NCBI GenBank assembly: GCA_949710005.1
Contig: OX453273.1
Coordinates: 34,795,250-34,859,249, forward strand
Reading direction: 5' to 3'
From: Ricordea florida
Lineage: Eukaryota > Cnidaria > Anthozoa > Corallimorpharia > Ricordeidae
Length of the DNA: 64,000 nt
Numbering within the stretch: position 1 is the first letter of the stretch; every line of letters starts with the position of its first letter. The position numbers and the translations under genes are program-made. The notes under the pieces are model-generated. The model made no database searches. It was not told the DNA's origin and saw only the letters and a program-made list of their open reading frames with translations. Below, piece after piece: positions 10,276 to 20,129 of this stretch.

Positions 10276-10434
10276 ATGGCTTCGAGGTGCGAAGGCGGTA
10301 CGGTTACCAGTGACTCTCTCGATGAGCTGCCAAATTTTCACATCGATATTTTTTCCGAGCTGGTACAACATCCAGGAAGATTTGTCGAAGTTGTTTTATG
10401 TGGAAATTTCACCAGTATCTATAAAATAAACAGA

Positions 10435-10571
10435 ACATTACATGGCCGCTTGGAAATACGAAATTTCTCTTCGAGTGTTGAAAAATATTTCACTCGATCG
10501 CTGCGCTCACTCGTGAAATATTTTTCAACACTCGAAGAGAAATTTCGTATCTCCGCGCGGCCATGTAATAT
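10435..10571. mobile_element. palindromic MITE, GAGGATATTACA family (inverted)
   Basis: Arms ACATTACATGGCCGC and GCGGCCATGTAATAT enclose GAAATTTCTCTTCGAGTG and its mirror. The loop is CTCGATCGCTGCGCTCACTCG. The outer end reads ATATTACATGGC..., as in the 8646 copy, with a diverged internal sequence. Confidence 0.75.
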
Positions 10572-10581
10572 CCTCTATTTA

Positions 10582-10869
10582 GGGACGGACCATTAGAAAA
10601 GTGATGGGGGGGGGGGTGGGCAATTTTCAGCTTGCACGAATTTTTTTCTCGCTCACTGCTTTTGCAGGAATTTTTTTTTTCAGGTGAACCTCTCTGCACG
10701 AATTTTTTTTACTACGTGTGAAAAAGTCACAACTGGACCTTCCTTCTGCGTGAATTTTTTTTTTACCTTCTTCTTTGCATGAATTTTTTTTTTGGCATTT
10801 TGCCTTGCATGAATTTTTTTTGGCTTTTTCCCCACCCTCCCCCCCATCACTTTTCTAATGGTCCGTCCC
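10582..10869. mobile_element. MITE with GGGACGGACCATT termini, TTA target duplication
   Basis: Left end GGGACGGACCATTAGAAAAG is inverted at the right end (CTTTTCTAATGGTCCGTCCC). TTA flanks both sides (10579-10581, 10870-10872). A 3-bp TTA duplication is typical of PIF/Harbinger elements. The interior has no gene but is built of repeated TGCA(C/T)GAATTTTTTT phrases between G-rich and C-rich ends. Other copies are at 33537-33836 and 34383-34599. Confidence 0.8.
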
Positions 10870-10872
10870 TTA

Positions 10873-11185
10873 TTGATCTACTGCCTGCGTCCAGCTACTT
10901 CAATTGCTCCTGATACATGTTTTCATAATAAGAAAATCGTTTAAGAAAATCTTACGAAATTGTGTTTTGATTTTTATTGCTCATTTACATTAATTTATCT
11001 GCGTATACTCGTCCCTACCGAAAACGTCGCTCCCGCCGCAATGTTTTTGCTAACACCGAGTCGCGATTCGCAAACTACAAATTTTCCCGTAATGTTACGT
11101 TTATTATAAAAACAGAGTAGCGTAAACTATGTCCTCATTGAATTACGTTATTTGCTAAAATATAGTCGACAGTATGGGGTGTTTG
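10873..11185. other. no recognised feature
   Basis: Unique-looking spacer between two MITEs; no coding signal. Confidence 0.3.
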
Positions 11186-11195
11186 TTCAGTGGTG

Positions 11196-11281
11196 CAACC
11201 TCGTTCCCAGGGCTTTTCCCTAGAAAGAAAAATGGCGGACGCCATTTTTCTTTCTAGGGAAAAGCCCTGGGAACGAGGTTG
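11196..11281. mobile_element. 86-bp perfect palindrome with 10-bp target duplication
   Basis: Arms of 42 bp (CAACCTCGTTCCCAGGGC... with its exact reverse complement) around a 2-bp centre. TTCAGTGGTG flanks it at 11186-11195 and 11282-11291. A 9-10-bp duplication would suit a Mutator-like enzyme; that assignment is an inference. Confidence 0.85.
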
Positions 11282-11291
11282 TTCAGTGGTG

Positions 11292-11904
11292 TTGTGCCAG
11301 CCATTGTTTGGTTACCTATCGGAACACGATGTCCATGCTTTGTGCAGCCCTCCGTATTTCTTTTATTTGAACTTAATCGTGACGATCTTAAAAACTCGTG
11401 AACTTTGTAATGGTAACTCAAGTAAAAAAATATTCATCAAGAGATCTACACGCAGATCCTGAAGAGTCTCTCCCGCAAAGCAACAACGTTTCTCAGTTTT
11501 GAAAGCTCCTATCCCGGAATGGGTTTCGCTTTACAAAGGTAAATAATTGCGCGATTGTAAAGTAGTAAAAAGTTGTGAGTATGTTTAGTAGATTTAGTAG
11601 TTTTTCTGTTCTTTAGTGTCCTTGCTCCTTTTCTCTTTTCTCTGTTGTTTCTTATTTGTGGAAATACTGATTTTTTTTTTACTTTTTTTGACTTCTGTGA
11701 GTTCTTCAGTCTATTGCTGTAGTATAGTAGTCTTAATATGATTGTTCACGTAGCTTTCAATCTGTTTTGTTCTTTCGTTTTTCATGTTTTAGACCTTTGT
11801 AACCGTTTGTAAATAAAATAATAAAATAATAGTAATAATAATAAAAAACCTGCGTTTGGATTAGTTTTGTTAATGGATATTTTGTAAAAGTATTAGACTC
11901 GAGG
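11292..11904. other. no recognised gene
   Basis: Contains only short frames and T-rich spacer, ending in AATAATA repeats near 11817-11850 directly before the LINE fragment. Confidence 0.3.
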
Positions 11905-12770
11905 ACTCGAGGGTGACGAGGACAGCCTTTGACAGGAAGAGATCTAGAGGTATTCAGAGGACCCTCGTGACATCCTTAGGAGACGGCCTTGACTTTGCCG
12001 ATGATCCGGCCCTACTGTCGCACAGAATACAGGATATGAGGGATAAGACATGGGCCTTGGAGGTACATACAAGGTGCAAAGGTAGGCCTGAAGATCAATG
12101 CCACCAAGACAAAGTTGATGTGTATTGGTGCCAAACGTGGCGATGGTGTGTCGGTTGCAGGGGCGCTGATTTAGGAAGTGGATGAGTTCACAAACCTTGG
12201 GAGCATTGTAAACAAGAAGGGATGCACTGACGAGGACATTCAGGCACGAATTGGAAAGGCAAGACAGGCATTTGCGATGCTGAGACCAATATGGCGATCC
12301 ACAGCACTAACGACCAAGACCAAGCTGAGAATCTTTGGGTCAAATGTGAAGGCGGTGCTCTTATATGGTTCTGAGTCTTGGGGACTTACTAAGGGATTGG
12401 AGCAAAAGTTGCAAGTGTTCATCAATAAGAGCCCGATGAACATCTTGCGGATTTGATGGCCTAGGAAAACCAGCACCAAGGAGCTTTGGAGACAAACAGG
12501 GCAGCAACCGATAGAGCAAGAGATAAGACAAAGAGGTTGGGGCTGGATCGGCCACACCTTGAGGAGACAAGATGGACATGTACAACTGTAGTCAAGAGGG
12601 CACTGGAGTGGAACCCACAGGGGAAGCGGAAGAGAGGGAGACCCCAGCACACCTGGCGACGTACGAGAATGGCAGAGTTGGAGAGAAAACATCTGACGTG
12701 GAATGAGGCAAAGAGCACTGAAAAGAATTAGGGTTAGTTGCCCCGCTCTAGTTGAGGACTTATGGTCCCC
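11905..12770 (+). mobile_element. 5'-truncated, decayed non-LTR retrotransposon (RTE-like) tail
   Basis: Three frames in succession carry the end of a reverse transcriptase. The first has the catalytic-loop remnant LDFADDPALL followed by SHRIQDMRDKT (11913-12185). The second has FTNLGSIVNKKG and KAVLLYGSESWGL (12178-12456). The third has the C-terminal GWIGHTLRR and GKRKRGRPQHTWRR pattern (12486-12731, read across frames). Frame changes and stops show it is dead. The 5' half of the ORF and any endonuclease are missing, typical of incomplete reverse transcription. The clade is judged from the C-terminal motif layout only. Confidence 0.8.
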
Positions 12771-13441
12771 TAGGAACGAAGAGGATCAAATAATTAGACT
12801 CGCACAGATGCCACATTTAGTAATTTAATCTAGTTTGTTGTACTTTTCGTCCTATTTCTTCAGTGTTATTTAATCATTATATGTTACGGGTTAAATTTGA
12901 TTTCAGGTCAGAATGATTTAACCTAGATTGGCTTGTAATTTTTTTGTCTATATTTATGATAATGAATACCATCTACACCGAGCTCTTCGTAATTAACTAA
13001 TCTCCTCCTAGTTATTAATAAAAGCCAGCTATGAATTAGCTAGTCTCTTCATCGCCATTTATTACTAATCAATGTGTACAATGATAAGCGAGTTTTGAAA
13101 ACTTTGTAACTGAGGAGTCAAATTTGCAGATTCCACAACGCAAGTGACCTGATTTAGATCGGCTGAGAAGCTTTAGAACTGATCTCCGGTCCCTGAGGTA
13201 TGACTGTGAAAGAGCTCGTAAAGCAGAGTATAACGAGACCATCATTTTGCATCATTTCCAATTTGTTCTCTGAACAAATTCTCTCTGCTACACAGGCAAA
13301 TATTGTCATTGAATTCAACAGTTACTTACAGTTAATTGTATACCCTCAGTTTTAACAGCAAGCAAATATGTTAGTTAATGTAGGTTTTTGAGTCTTCCAA
13401 AGAGGTCAACATATGTTCAAGGTTCGTTTTCTATTAACTCC
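12771..13441. other. spacer before the orphan gene
   Basis: No coding signal or recognised repeat. It would include the 3' UTR of the minus-strand gene at 13442. Confidence 0.3.
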
Positions 13442-14005
13442 TTACTCATGTTGCTGAGCACAACGAAATCTCAAATAACGACAGTGTTTTATGTTAGCCG
13501 TGTCCATTGGTCGTTTCTTTGACATATCTGCACGAAATTGTTCCTCTTGTATTTCACGCAAATCTCTTTCCACGTTTTTGTACAAAGGTGGGAAATACAA
13601 TGGTGGTCGTGTCAGGTTTGTTTTCTCAACAACAAGTGTCGTATTCCTCGTTAAGTCTCCGTCATCTTTTTTGGCTAGGGTATTTGGCTTACTTCCTCTG
13701 GTAACTTTTTCAACCTTTTTCCTTCTTGCGGTCAGCCTGGAAGAAAGCTTTCTCCGCTCTTTTATCACCAGATTTGAGCGAACAAAAGCTCTCTTTTCGA
13801 GGGACAAACGAACACTGGCATCTTGTTTTTCTCGCTGAATTTGTCTTTCCAAACTTTCGTGTTTCAGTTGAACCGCGGAACACGACGCGTTAAATCTCTG
13901 TTTGGTTGGAATTTCAAGTGTAGGCAACACTGCAGCAAAATCGCTCATTGATAGCATTTCATCGTCTTGTAAAGTCTGTAAATAGCCGCGATCGCTCCTT
14001 TCCAT
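13442..14005 (-). CDS. uncharacterised 187-aa basic protein, single exon
   Basis: I do not recognise this protein. It has an acidic/hydrophobic N-terminus (MERSDRGYLQTLQDDEML), then from about residue 40 a long charged, probably helical stretch rich in Arg, Lys and Glu (LERQIQREKQDAS, IKERRKLSSRLTARRKKVEK). A Pro/Tyr segment PPLYFPPLYKNVERDLREIQ is near residues 134-153. There is no signal peptide or membrane segment. The frame is unusually long for this AT-rich DNA and its composition is coherent, with no transposon signature, so a genuine lineage-restricted gene is likely. The start ATG (GAATGG context) is the first in frame. The opposite-strand frames at 13491-13838 are shadows. Nuclear or cytoskeletal roles are possible, but nothing in the sequence decides. 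Confidence 0.5.
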   Translation of the reverse strand: MERSDRGYLQTLQDDEMLSMSDFAAVLPTLEIPTKQRFNASCSAVQLKHESLERQIQREKQDASVRLSLEKRAFVRSNLVIKERRKLSSRLTARRKKVEKVTRGSKPNTLAKKDDGDLTRNTTLVVEKTNLTRPPLYFPPLYKNVERDLREIQEEQFRADMSKKRPMDTANIKHCRYLRFRCAQQHE

Positions 14006-15049
14006 TCGAATTACCTACCGGTAATAAAATCAACAGATTAAAAAAAACGCTATATGACAAATTATCTCAACGTTTATCAGTAAATCCAAATTTCTTATGA
14101 TGACCAGTGTTACTAAATGATCAAACAGATCCAAAAAATAAACAAATTTACCGGCTCAAATTTTAACTCCCGTTGTTGTGTTTCGGGCCTTGTTTACGGA
14201 TCTCTCGAGGAAACCAATTTATTGCAGTAATATACTGGTGTGTTTTGCATATTAATAGCCTTGCTAATCGACCCAGAGATAGACAACCGCCAGAGACTCA
14301 GTTAGTTTAAAATGGTTATCCCTCTAACATTGCCTCTCACCAGGCATTATCAAACTAGATTCACTCCCAACACACTCGAGGCAACCAACCAATTCTAAGG
14401 ATAAGTTAATCAAAATATTTCCAACTCAAACTCCATAACTTTTTTTCTAAATAAGTTGATGTTGAAATCTCTTTATCTCTTATGTTGTTGCTCACCAGCT
14501 GTTTGGCGAGCCATTGCTGTCTTTCGCTGCATTAATCCTCTGTTATTACAAGTGCTGACGTAAAGAAATTGGACTTATTCGTGCTAGCCTTTTAACACTC
14601 TCAGTCATTAACATGTTGTTTTATATAAAAATAATTTGGTGGGTTAATTATTCACGGAAGACCTGTCCTGGCGCACTCGGTAACTTTGTTCTCAGATTAA
14701 TAATATACATGAAAAAATTACTCGATTCTGATTGGTTGATAGCACTGCAGTTCAACTGCAACACCAGTGCAAAAAGTGTAAACACCAGTGCAAATTACAC
14801 ATCGATATTCTAGATTATGATATTCTTTATTTTTAAACGAATCGCTTTGACTTCGTAGCGTTATCAGCTGATCTTCATCAGCCAATCAGTAAATAAAGTG
14901 TCAAATCCGAGTCAAATGCTCACTTCCTGTCCGCAATGAGATCTTCCGGCACTTCCTCCAGGCAAATGTTTTCATGTTTATATTATTAATAAGTAATCAT
15001 ACGGTTTTACCTTTACAAATATCTTAGAACCACGCTGCAAACGGCAAAT
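14006..15049. other. upstream flank of the orphan gene
   Basis: Includes the presumed promoter of the minus-strand gene. No TATA box or other motif stands out. No repeats recognised. Confidence 0.3.
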
Positions 15050-15299
15050 TTAGCAAACAGTACGACAGTACTGTATTGTTCAACTACTATTTAAAATTAA
15101 TAAATGATTTAAGTTCATAGTTTTGTCCACTCATGGAAAATGTATGGAGCCAGACTGTTTAGTACGACAAAATCGGCACCAAAATAAGGTACTGTTCTGT
15201 AGCTTTCCAAACATTGGTTACACTGTATGAGGGAATGGTTTGATCCACAAATGAAAAAGTTAGAACCACACTGTAAAGTAAACCAAACAGTACTACATA

Positions 15300-15416
15300 G
15301 AGATTACTCCATGGAAAATGCGCGCGTACGATTTTTATTCACGAGTTGAGTTTTCTGATACAACTCAATGAGTGAATAAAAAATCGTGCAAATTATTTTC
15401 CATGGTGTAATTTGTT
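15300..15416. mobile_element. palindromic MITE inside the tandem array
   Basis: ATTACTCCATGGAAAAT at the left is mirrored by ATTTTCCATGGTGTAAT at the right. The inner arms ACGATTTTTATTCA and TGAATAAAAAATCGT fold over a short GAGTTGAG/CTCAAT loop. Confidence 0.75.
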
Positions 15417-15425
15417 TATTTTATA

Positions 15426-15836
15426 GATACTGAGATTTTTGAAAAGCCAAATTTTGCCAATCTTACGCGCGAGTTTAGGAAACACATTCAACTGTAATGT
15501 ATGCGTGTAAAACTAGAATAACTAAAACATCAGTTTCTCTTTCAAAATCAAATATTTAATGAAGTAACACAAGAAATAAAACGTCAGTTTATACCTTCAC
15601 AACGTTTATAAACATTTTTTAGCTGAAAAAAAAACCTGACTTAGGCTTATAGGTTCAAATTTAATCGAAATCGCGATGCGATGTTGTTCACAAGTGAGTT
15701 TTCGTCGTTCGCGTTTGTGATTGGACGAACGACGTTTTTTCACTAGTGAGTTTTCATCGTTCGCGTTTCCTATTGGCTAATGCATTTTACGTATCATTTT
15801 TACGTACTCTTTTTTTCGTGAGGAAATCTCAGTATC
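15426..15836. mobile_element. MITE with GATACTGAGATTT termini
   Basis: GATACTGAGATTT at the left and AAATCTCAGTATC at the right, flanked by TA (15424-15425 and 15837-15838). Inside, GTGAGTTTTCGTCGTTCGCG is repeated with one change near 15692 and 15743. A TA duplication suits a Tc1/mariner- or pogo-type source. Confidence 0.7.
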
Positions 15837-16506
15837 TATGATATAAAGTACAGTACTGTTCAGTAGCTTTCTAACGAATGGTTATATTGCACGGTTTGAT
15901 CCACAGATGAAAACGTTAGAACCACACTGTATAGTACAACAAACAGAACTACATTACAGCACAGGACTGTTCAGTAGCTTTCTAAAGATCGGTTACATTG
16001 CACGGTTTGATCCACAAATATAAACAATAGGATCACACTTGATGGGAAACCAAACAGCACCACAGTACAGTATACGTACTGTTCAGTACCTTTATGGTCA
16101 CATTGCATGGTTTGATCCACAGATGAAAACGTTAGAACCACACTGTATAGTAACGACAAACAGTTCCACAGTACAGTACTGTTCAGTAGCTTTCCAAAGA
16201 TATGAATGGTCATACTGCATGGTTTGATCCACAGATGGAACATCTAAAGCCACATTGTATAGTTAAACAAACAGTACCATAGTACAGGACTGTTCAGTAA
16301 CTTTCGGCCAAGAATGGTCACACTGCATGGTTTTATTCACAGATTGGGTGGGGCGGAATGGGGTCTAATCTGACGTGGGAAGCATTCTGGGACTGTCTTA
16401 GTTCAAGACCCATGAAAGAAGAGATCTAACTTGCTGCGGGCCACGATGTAAAAAGAGCTCAAGAAACTTACCAAATTATTTGACAGCCATAGCCATTTTG
16501 GGAGCA

Positions 16507-16790
16507 GGGTTGGCGCAGTGGTGAGAGCGCTCGCCTTCCACCAATGGGGCCCGGGTTCTATTCCCGGCCCCGGCGTCATATGAGGGCTGAGTTTGTTGGT
16601 TCTCTACTCTGCTCCGAGAGGTTTTTCTCCGAGTACTCCGGTTTTCCCCTCTCCACAAAAAACCAACATTTGATTTCATTTAATTTAACTAAATATGATT
16701 TGATTTGTGCTTTACAGTGTCCCCAATTAGTACGTCAGTGTTTGATACAGTTGACATTCAAATAAAGTTCATTAATTCATTAATTTAATA
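16507..16790 (+). mobile_element. tRNA-derived SINE
   Basis: The head has an A box (TTGGCGCAGTGGTGAGAGCG) and a B box (GGGTTCTATTCCC) spaced as in a tRNA gene. A conserved body follows (TTGTTGGTTCTCTACTCTGC, GAGAGGTTTTTCTCCGAGTA), then a TTTGATTT-rich tail ending AATAAAGTTCATTAATTCAT. This layout is common in coral genomes (from memory). It is not a functional tRNA gene because the arms do not fold. Confidence 0.8.
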
Positions 16791-17131
16791 GAAGTTGACA
16801 TTACCACCGCATCCCAACGACGAATAAAAACGCATATCTTCAGAACCTTTTATTGTAAAAAATCAACACAATCTGCCTTTCAATAGGAGCCTTTACATCT
16901 CTACAGAACATTTTGTTACCAATCAACCTGCTAATATCTTATTCTGGCGTCGTCTTCTAAAGCATTATTATTACAGATTCAGCCACAACGTTTTTATTTG
17001 TAACGCCGGCACCTTGTGGATACAACAGCGACGAATGTTAGCGTTGAACAATAGTAACACAAGGTAAAAACGAGATAAGTATTGTCTGTTGTTCACAAAA
17101 CATACACAGAAATGTGTCGGTACTGGTATTC

Positions 17132-17134
<3 letters not shown>

Positions 17135-17163
<29 letters not shown>
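17135..17163. repeat. (GA)n microsatellite
   Basis: About 28 bp of GA dinucleotides in the region downstream of the phosphatase gene. Confidence 0.9.
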
Positions 17164-17169
<6 letters not shown>

Positions 17170-19027
17170 CAGGTCGTATCAGTTACCGAGTTAGCAATTT
17201 AAACCTTTCATCCCCAGATCAAAGCAGTGATTCTCCTTTGTAACTTCCACACAGCTTCTTCGAACAAAGTGTGCCGAATTTATGATTAGATCCAGTCAGA
17301 ATCAGACAGGGTGACGGACAGCCTTCTCAATTCTCATAATCTTCTACTTGACTATGTACTGTCATTGTAAAGAGAAAATGTTTTTTGATCACATGTGGGA
17401 ATGAAAGGGTTAAGCTGGATTCTAGGACATACATTTGAATTTCCTCCACATGTGTTTAATTAGCGTTTTTAAAAGCTGTGTATTGCACAGCTTAAATATG
17501 TTCTCTTGAAGTACGGTTGGTACGACAGCATACGAGTAACACGATTCAATCAAGACTATCACATACAGTAGTAGGACTGAATCACGCGAACCTTTTTTCT
17601 CCGAATAACTTTAAGCAAGTTTTCATTCTATATAGGTTTGTTTTCCACACATATATGCTTTGTAAATATTTCATAATTATTTAGATAATATATAGATTAC
17701 GATATAATTACATTAAAATGTCATTAAGGTATGGAGCAGCTCAAATGGCATGAAAAAGAATCTCAAAAAAGTGCTTTGTACACGGTACTTAAGAAAGATG
17801 AAAGGCTCTCACGCCCATTGATTTTTAACAACAATCTGTAGGCTTCTCGGTCTTTTTAACCTGTCTTAGAAAGCAAAGGCAACTCGTGGAGTTGCTTGGC
17901 AAAGATTCGTATATTGACTTTGCATATTACAAGGAATTCGTTACTCGTATGCGAAGGGCAGTAGCCAGAAAAAAGTATGACTGAATCAAAGCCCATGGTT
18001 AAATTCTCAAACTGGCGTGGTTATGATGACGACATTTAAACTACAAACTCAGATCACGCATTACTTGGCAAATATTCCGTATTATAGTCAGTCTCATAAT
18101 GCCTGAGGAGAGTACCTCAGTCTGCCTCTTACTGGCTACTGCCTTCTACAGTTAACAAAGACACCTGTTTAGTTTTTCTTGAGACTACTGAACAAAGCTG
18201 AGAGTAAGATCGTAACAGAACTGAACCTTACGGCCATACAGTTTCCACAGTAATGTTAATACGCTACTCTGGTTAATCGAAGTTTTGATACTATTGTCTT
18301 GTACGGAAGAAACTTTGAGACTGAAGAGGAACTACAATGTACAAGCCCATGGCATTATGCCTGGCCGGCTTCTCCCGAAGAAATATAATTTTCACATTAA
18401 AACTACTTAAATAAGAAAAGCAATGCCATGACTACTTTTCGTCAAGAGAATTTTCTACTACAAAGACTATGAAAAACAAGAGTGACAAACAAATCTAAAA
18501 CTGTTAACTACTTATGGAAGTTCATGATACTGGTCACTTTGCCCCCCAAAATTTACCCCACCCCACTCGCCACTAACTCAGTCAATACTCCCTAACACAC
18601 AAAGACTCTTTCTGACAAATAAAATTTTTCTATTTGGAATAGTATAATCAAGTTATTATACGATTGCTTCTTTCTCTGAACATGTTACCATTAATCTTAT
18701 TTCATGTCTGAGAGGAACAAAAGAACTGGTAGCATCAAATGTAAACCGTTCGTGCAAATGGACACACTCAAAAAACGCAATAACCAAGAAATGACTGAAA
18801 GACTTGAAACTACACCGCCAACAGGCAATACACTTCAGTTTGGGTTTTTCGTTAAACTCCAAAATTAAACCTTCATCATTAATTTGGCAAGGATTGAAAA
18901 AACATCAGGGTCTGAGTTTAAATCTATTATCCTAAACAAGTTTTTAATAACTAGAAGTACTTCTATGTCACAGTTCAGCTATAAAACGCATTGCTTCTCT
19001 TACTTTTTCTTGACTCGTTTCAGTTAC
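17164..19027. other. downstream flank or long 3' UTR of the phosphatase gene
   Basis: No gene on either strand and no clear transposon. If the proximal poly(A) site near 19028 is skipped, this stretch could be transcribed as 3' UTR; further AATAAA on the minus strand lies at 16851-16856. Confidence 0.3.
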
Positions 19028-19033
19028 TTTATT
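19028..19033 (-). terminator. candidate poly(A) signal of the phosphatase gene
   Basis: AATAAA on the minus strand, 500 bp after the stop codon, next to an ATTTA motif. It is the nearest canonical signal downstream of the stop; cleavage would fall near 19010. Confidence 0.4.
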
Positions 19034-19532
19034 ATTTACTTGTACTGTATGGCCGTTTAAGATTTACAAATGCTATTTTCTCAGAACGGCTGTTCAGATA
19101 GAGAACTGAAATACATGGAAAAGGAAGACAAAATGAGGGTGAGGAAAAGGTAAAGAAACCACGAAAACAATTGTTGAATGCAATTTCACCACATTCATAC
19201 ACAAAAACTGATGAGATGTCGCACGCATTGTACGTGTATAAAATGCCAACGTATGCACAAATATTTGTAATGTGGCCTGCTTTGGTCAGGGTAATCTCTA
19301 AAGCTATTTTCGCTGCCATCTTTCTTCCCCTTCACGGTACTACCCCGGTTAGTTTAGTAGTTACCTTGTTCTCAGTACCCTCTCGGGCGGTTTACGTCGT
19401 GAAGTCTTCAGACCTAGAGGACAGTCTCACATGTACACTTCAGACACTAGAGCGTATCGTTTATATTTTTAACTTATTTATATCTGAATAACAAAGCAAG
19501 ACATTTGTCCTTTGTAGCTGAGCACCTTTCAT

Positions 19533-19759
19533 TCATGGTGTCGTCTCCCCGTTTCTTTTGTTTTTCTCGTACTTCAAAAGATGTCCCATGAAATTCAGGT
19601 TGGGTGATATCACAGGTCTCAGCTCTTTCACAAACTTGTACGCGTCACCAAGGGAAAGCCCCATCTGCTTCATGACGTAAGCCACTGTCACGGTAGCCGA
19701 GCGTGACACACCGGCGTGACAGTGCACCAGGACTTTACTGCCTCTATCTCGCGCTTCAT
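19533..19759 (-). CDS. phosphatase exon 3 (catalytic loop)
   Basis: Acceptor AG at 19760-19761. Begins by completing Asp268 and runs [20 protein letters not shown] onward to a stop after ETTP. It contains the catalytic Cys and Arg. Confidence 0.92.
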
Positions 19760-20086
19760 CTAGGAACAACAGATGGCATCAAAGATTACCCCTGATTGTC
19801 CAATATGCACGAATTTACTCTAATGGAGTCGAAGCTTTTCTATTTGTGAGAGACTTGAATTACATGTGTAGTGAGCGAGGTACGTTATATGTCTAGCGTA
19901 CTTGTCTCGGCCATGGCTTCGAGAAAGTGGTATTTCACGACTAGACTTCCGGAAGCCCCAGTGGACTCGATGCGCGTCCAGCTCCTCCTATGGATTCCAC
20001 TGGAATCAAGCACAGTTCCCTGTAAGCTCCGGCGGCCGGCGAAATTCGCCGTGTAGTCGTCCTTGGCGCGTCGGCTACTCAAAGTA

Positions 20087-20129
<43 letters not shown>

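Larger units (their letters stand above)
15050..16345 (-). repeat. ~108-bp tandem repeat array (interrupted)
   Basis: Units recur with TTTGATCCAC at 15895, 16006, 16111 and 16223, plus a diverged one at 16331, a period of 105-112 bp. Each unit contains GTTAGAACCACACTGTATAG and TACTGTTCAGTAGCTTTC. Degenerate units lie at 15050-15297, before two MITEs split the array. The same family occurs inverted at 37540-38660 and degraded at 43080-43520. Confidence 0.85.

Noticed and set aside
10276..10596. 106-codon frame starting in GC-rich sequence
   Set aside because: Its second half is the palindromic MITE at 10435-10571; no recognised protein.
13491..13838. Plus-strand 115-codon frame
   Set aside because: Antisense shadow of the 13442-14005 gene, with Ser/Phe-rich composition typical of shadows.
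16507..16580. Possible tRNA gene
   Set aside because: A and B boxes are present but the arms do not pair and a SINE body follows; it is a retroposon.
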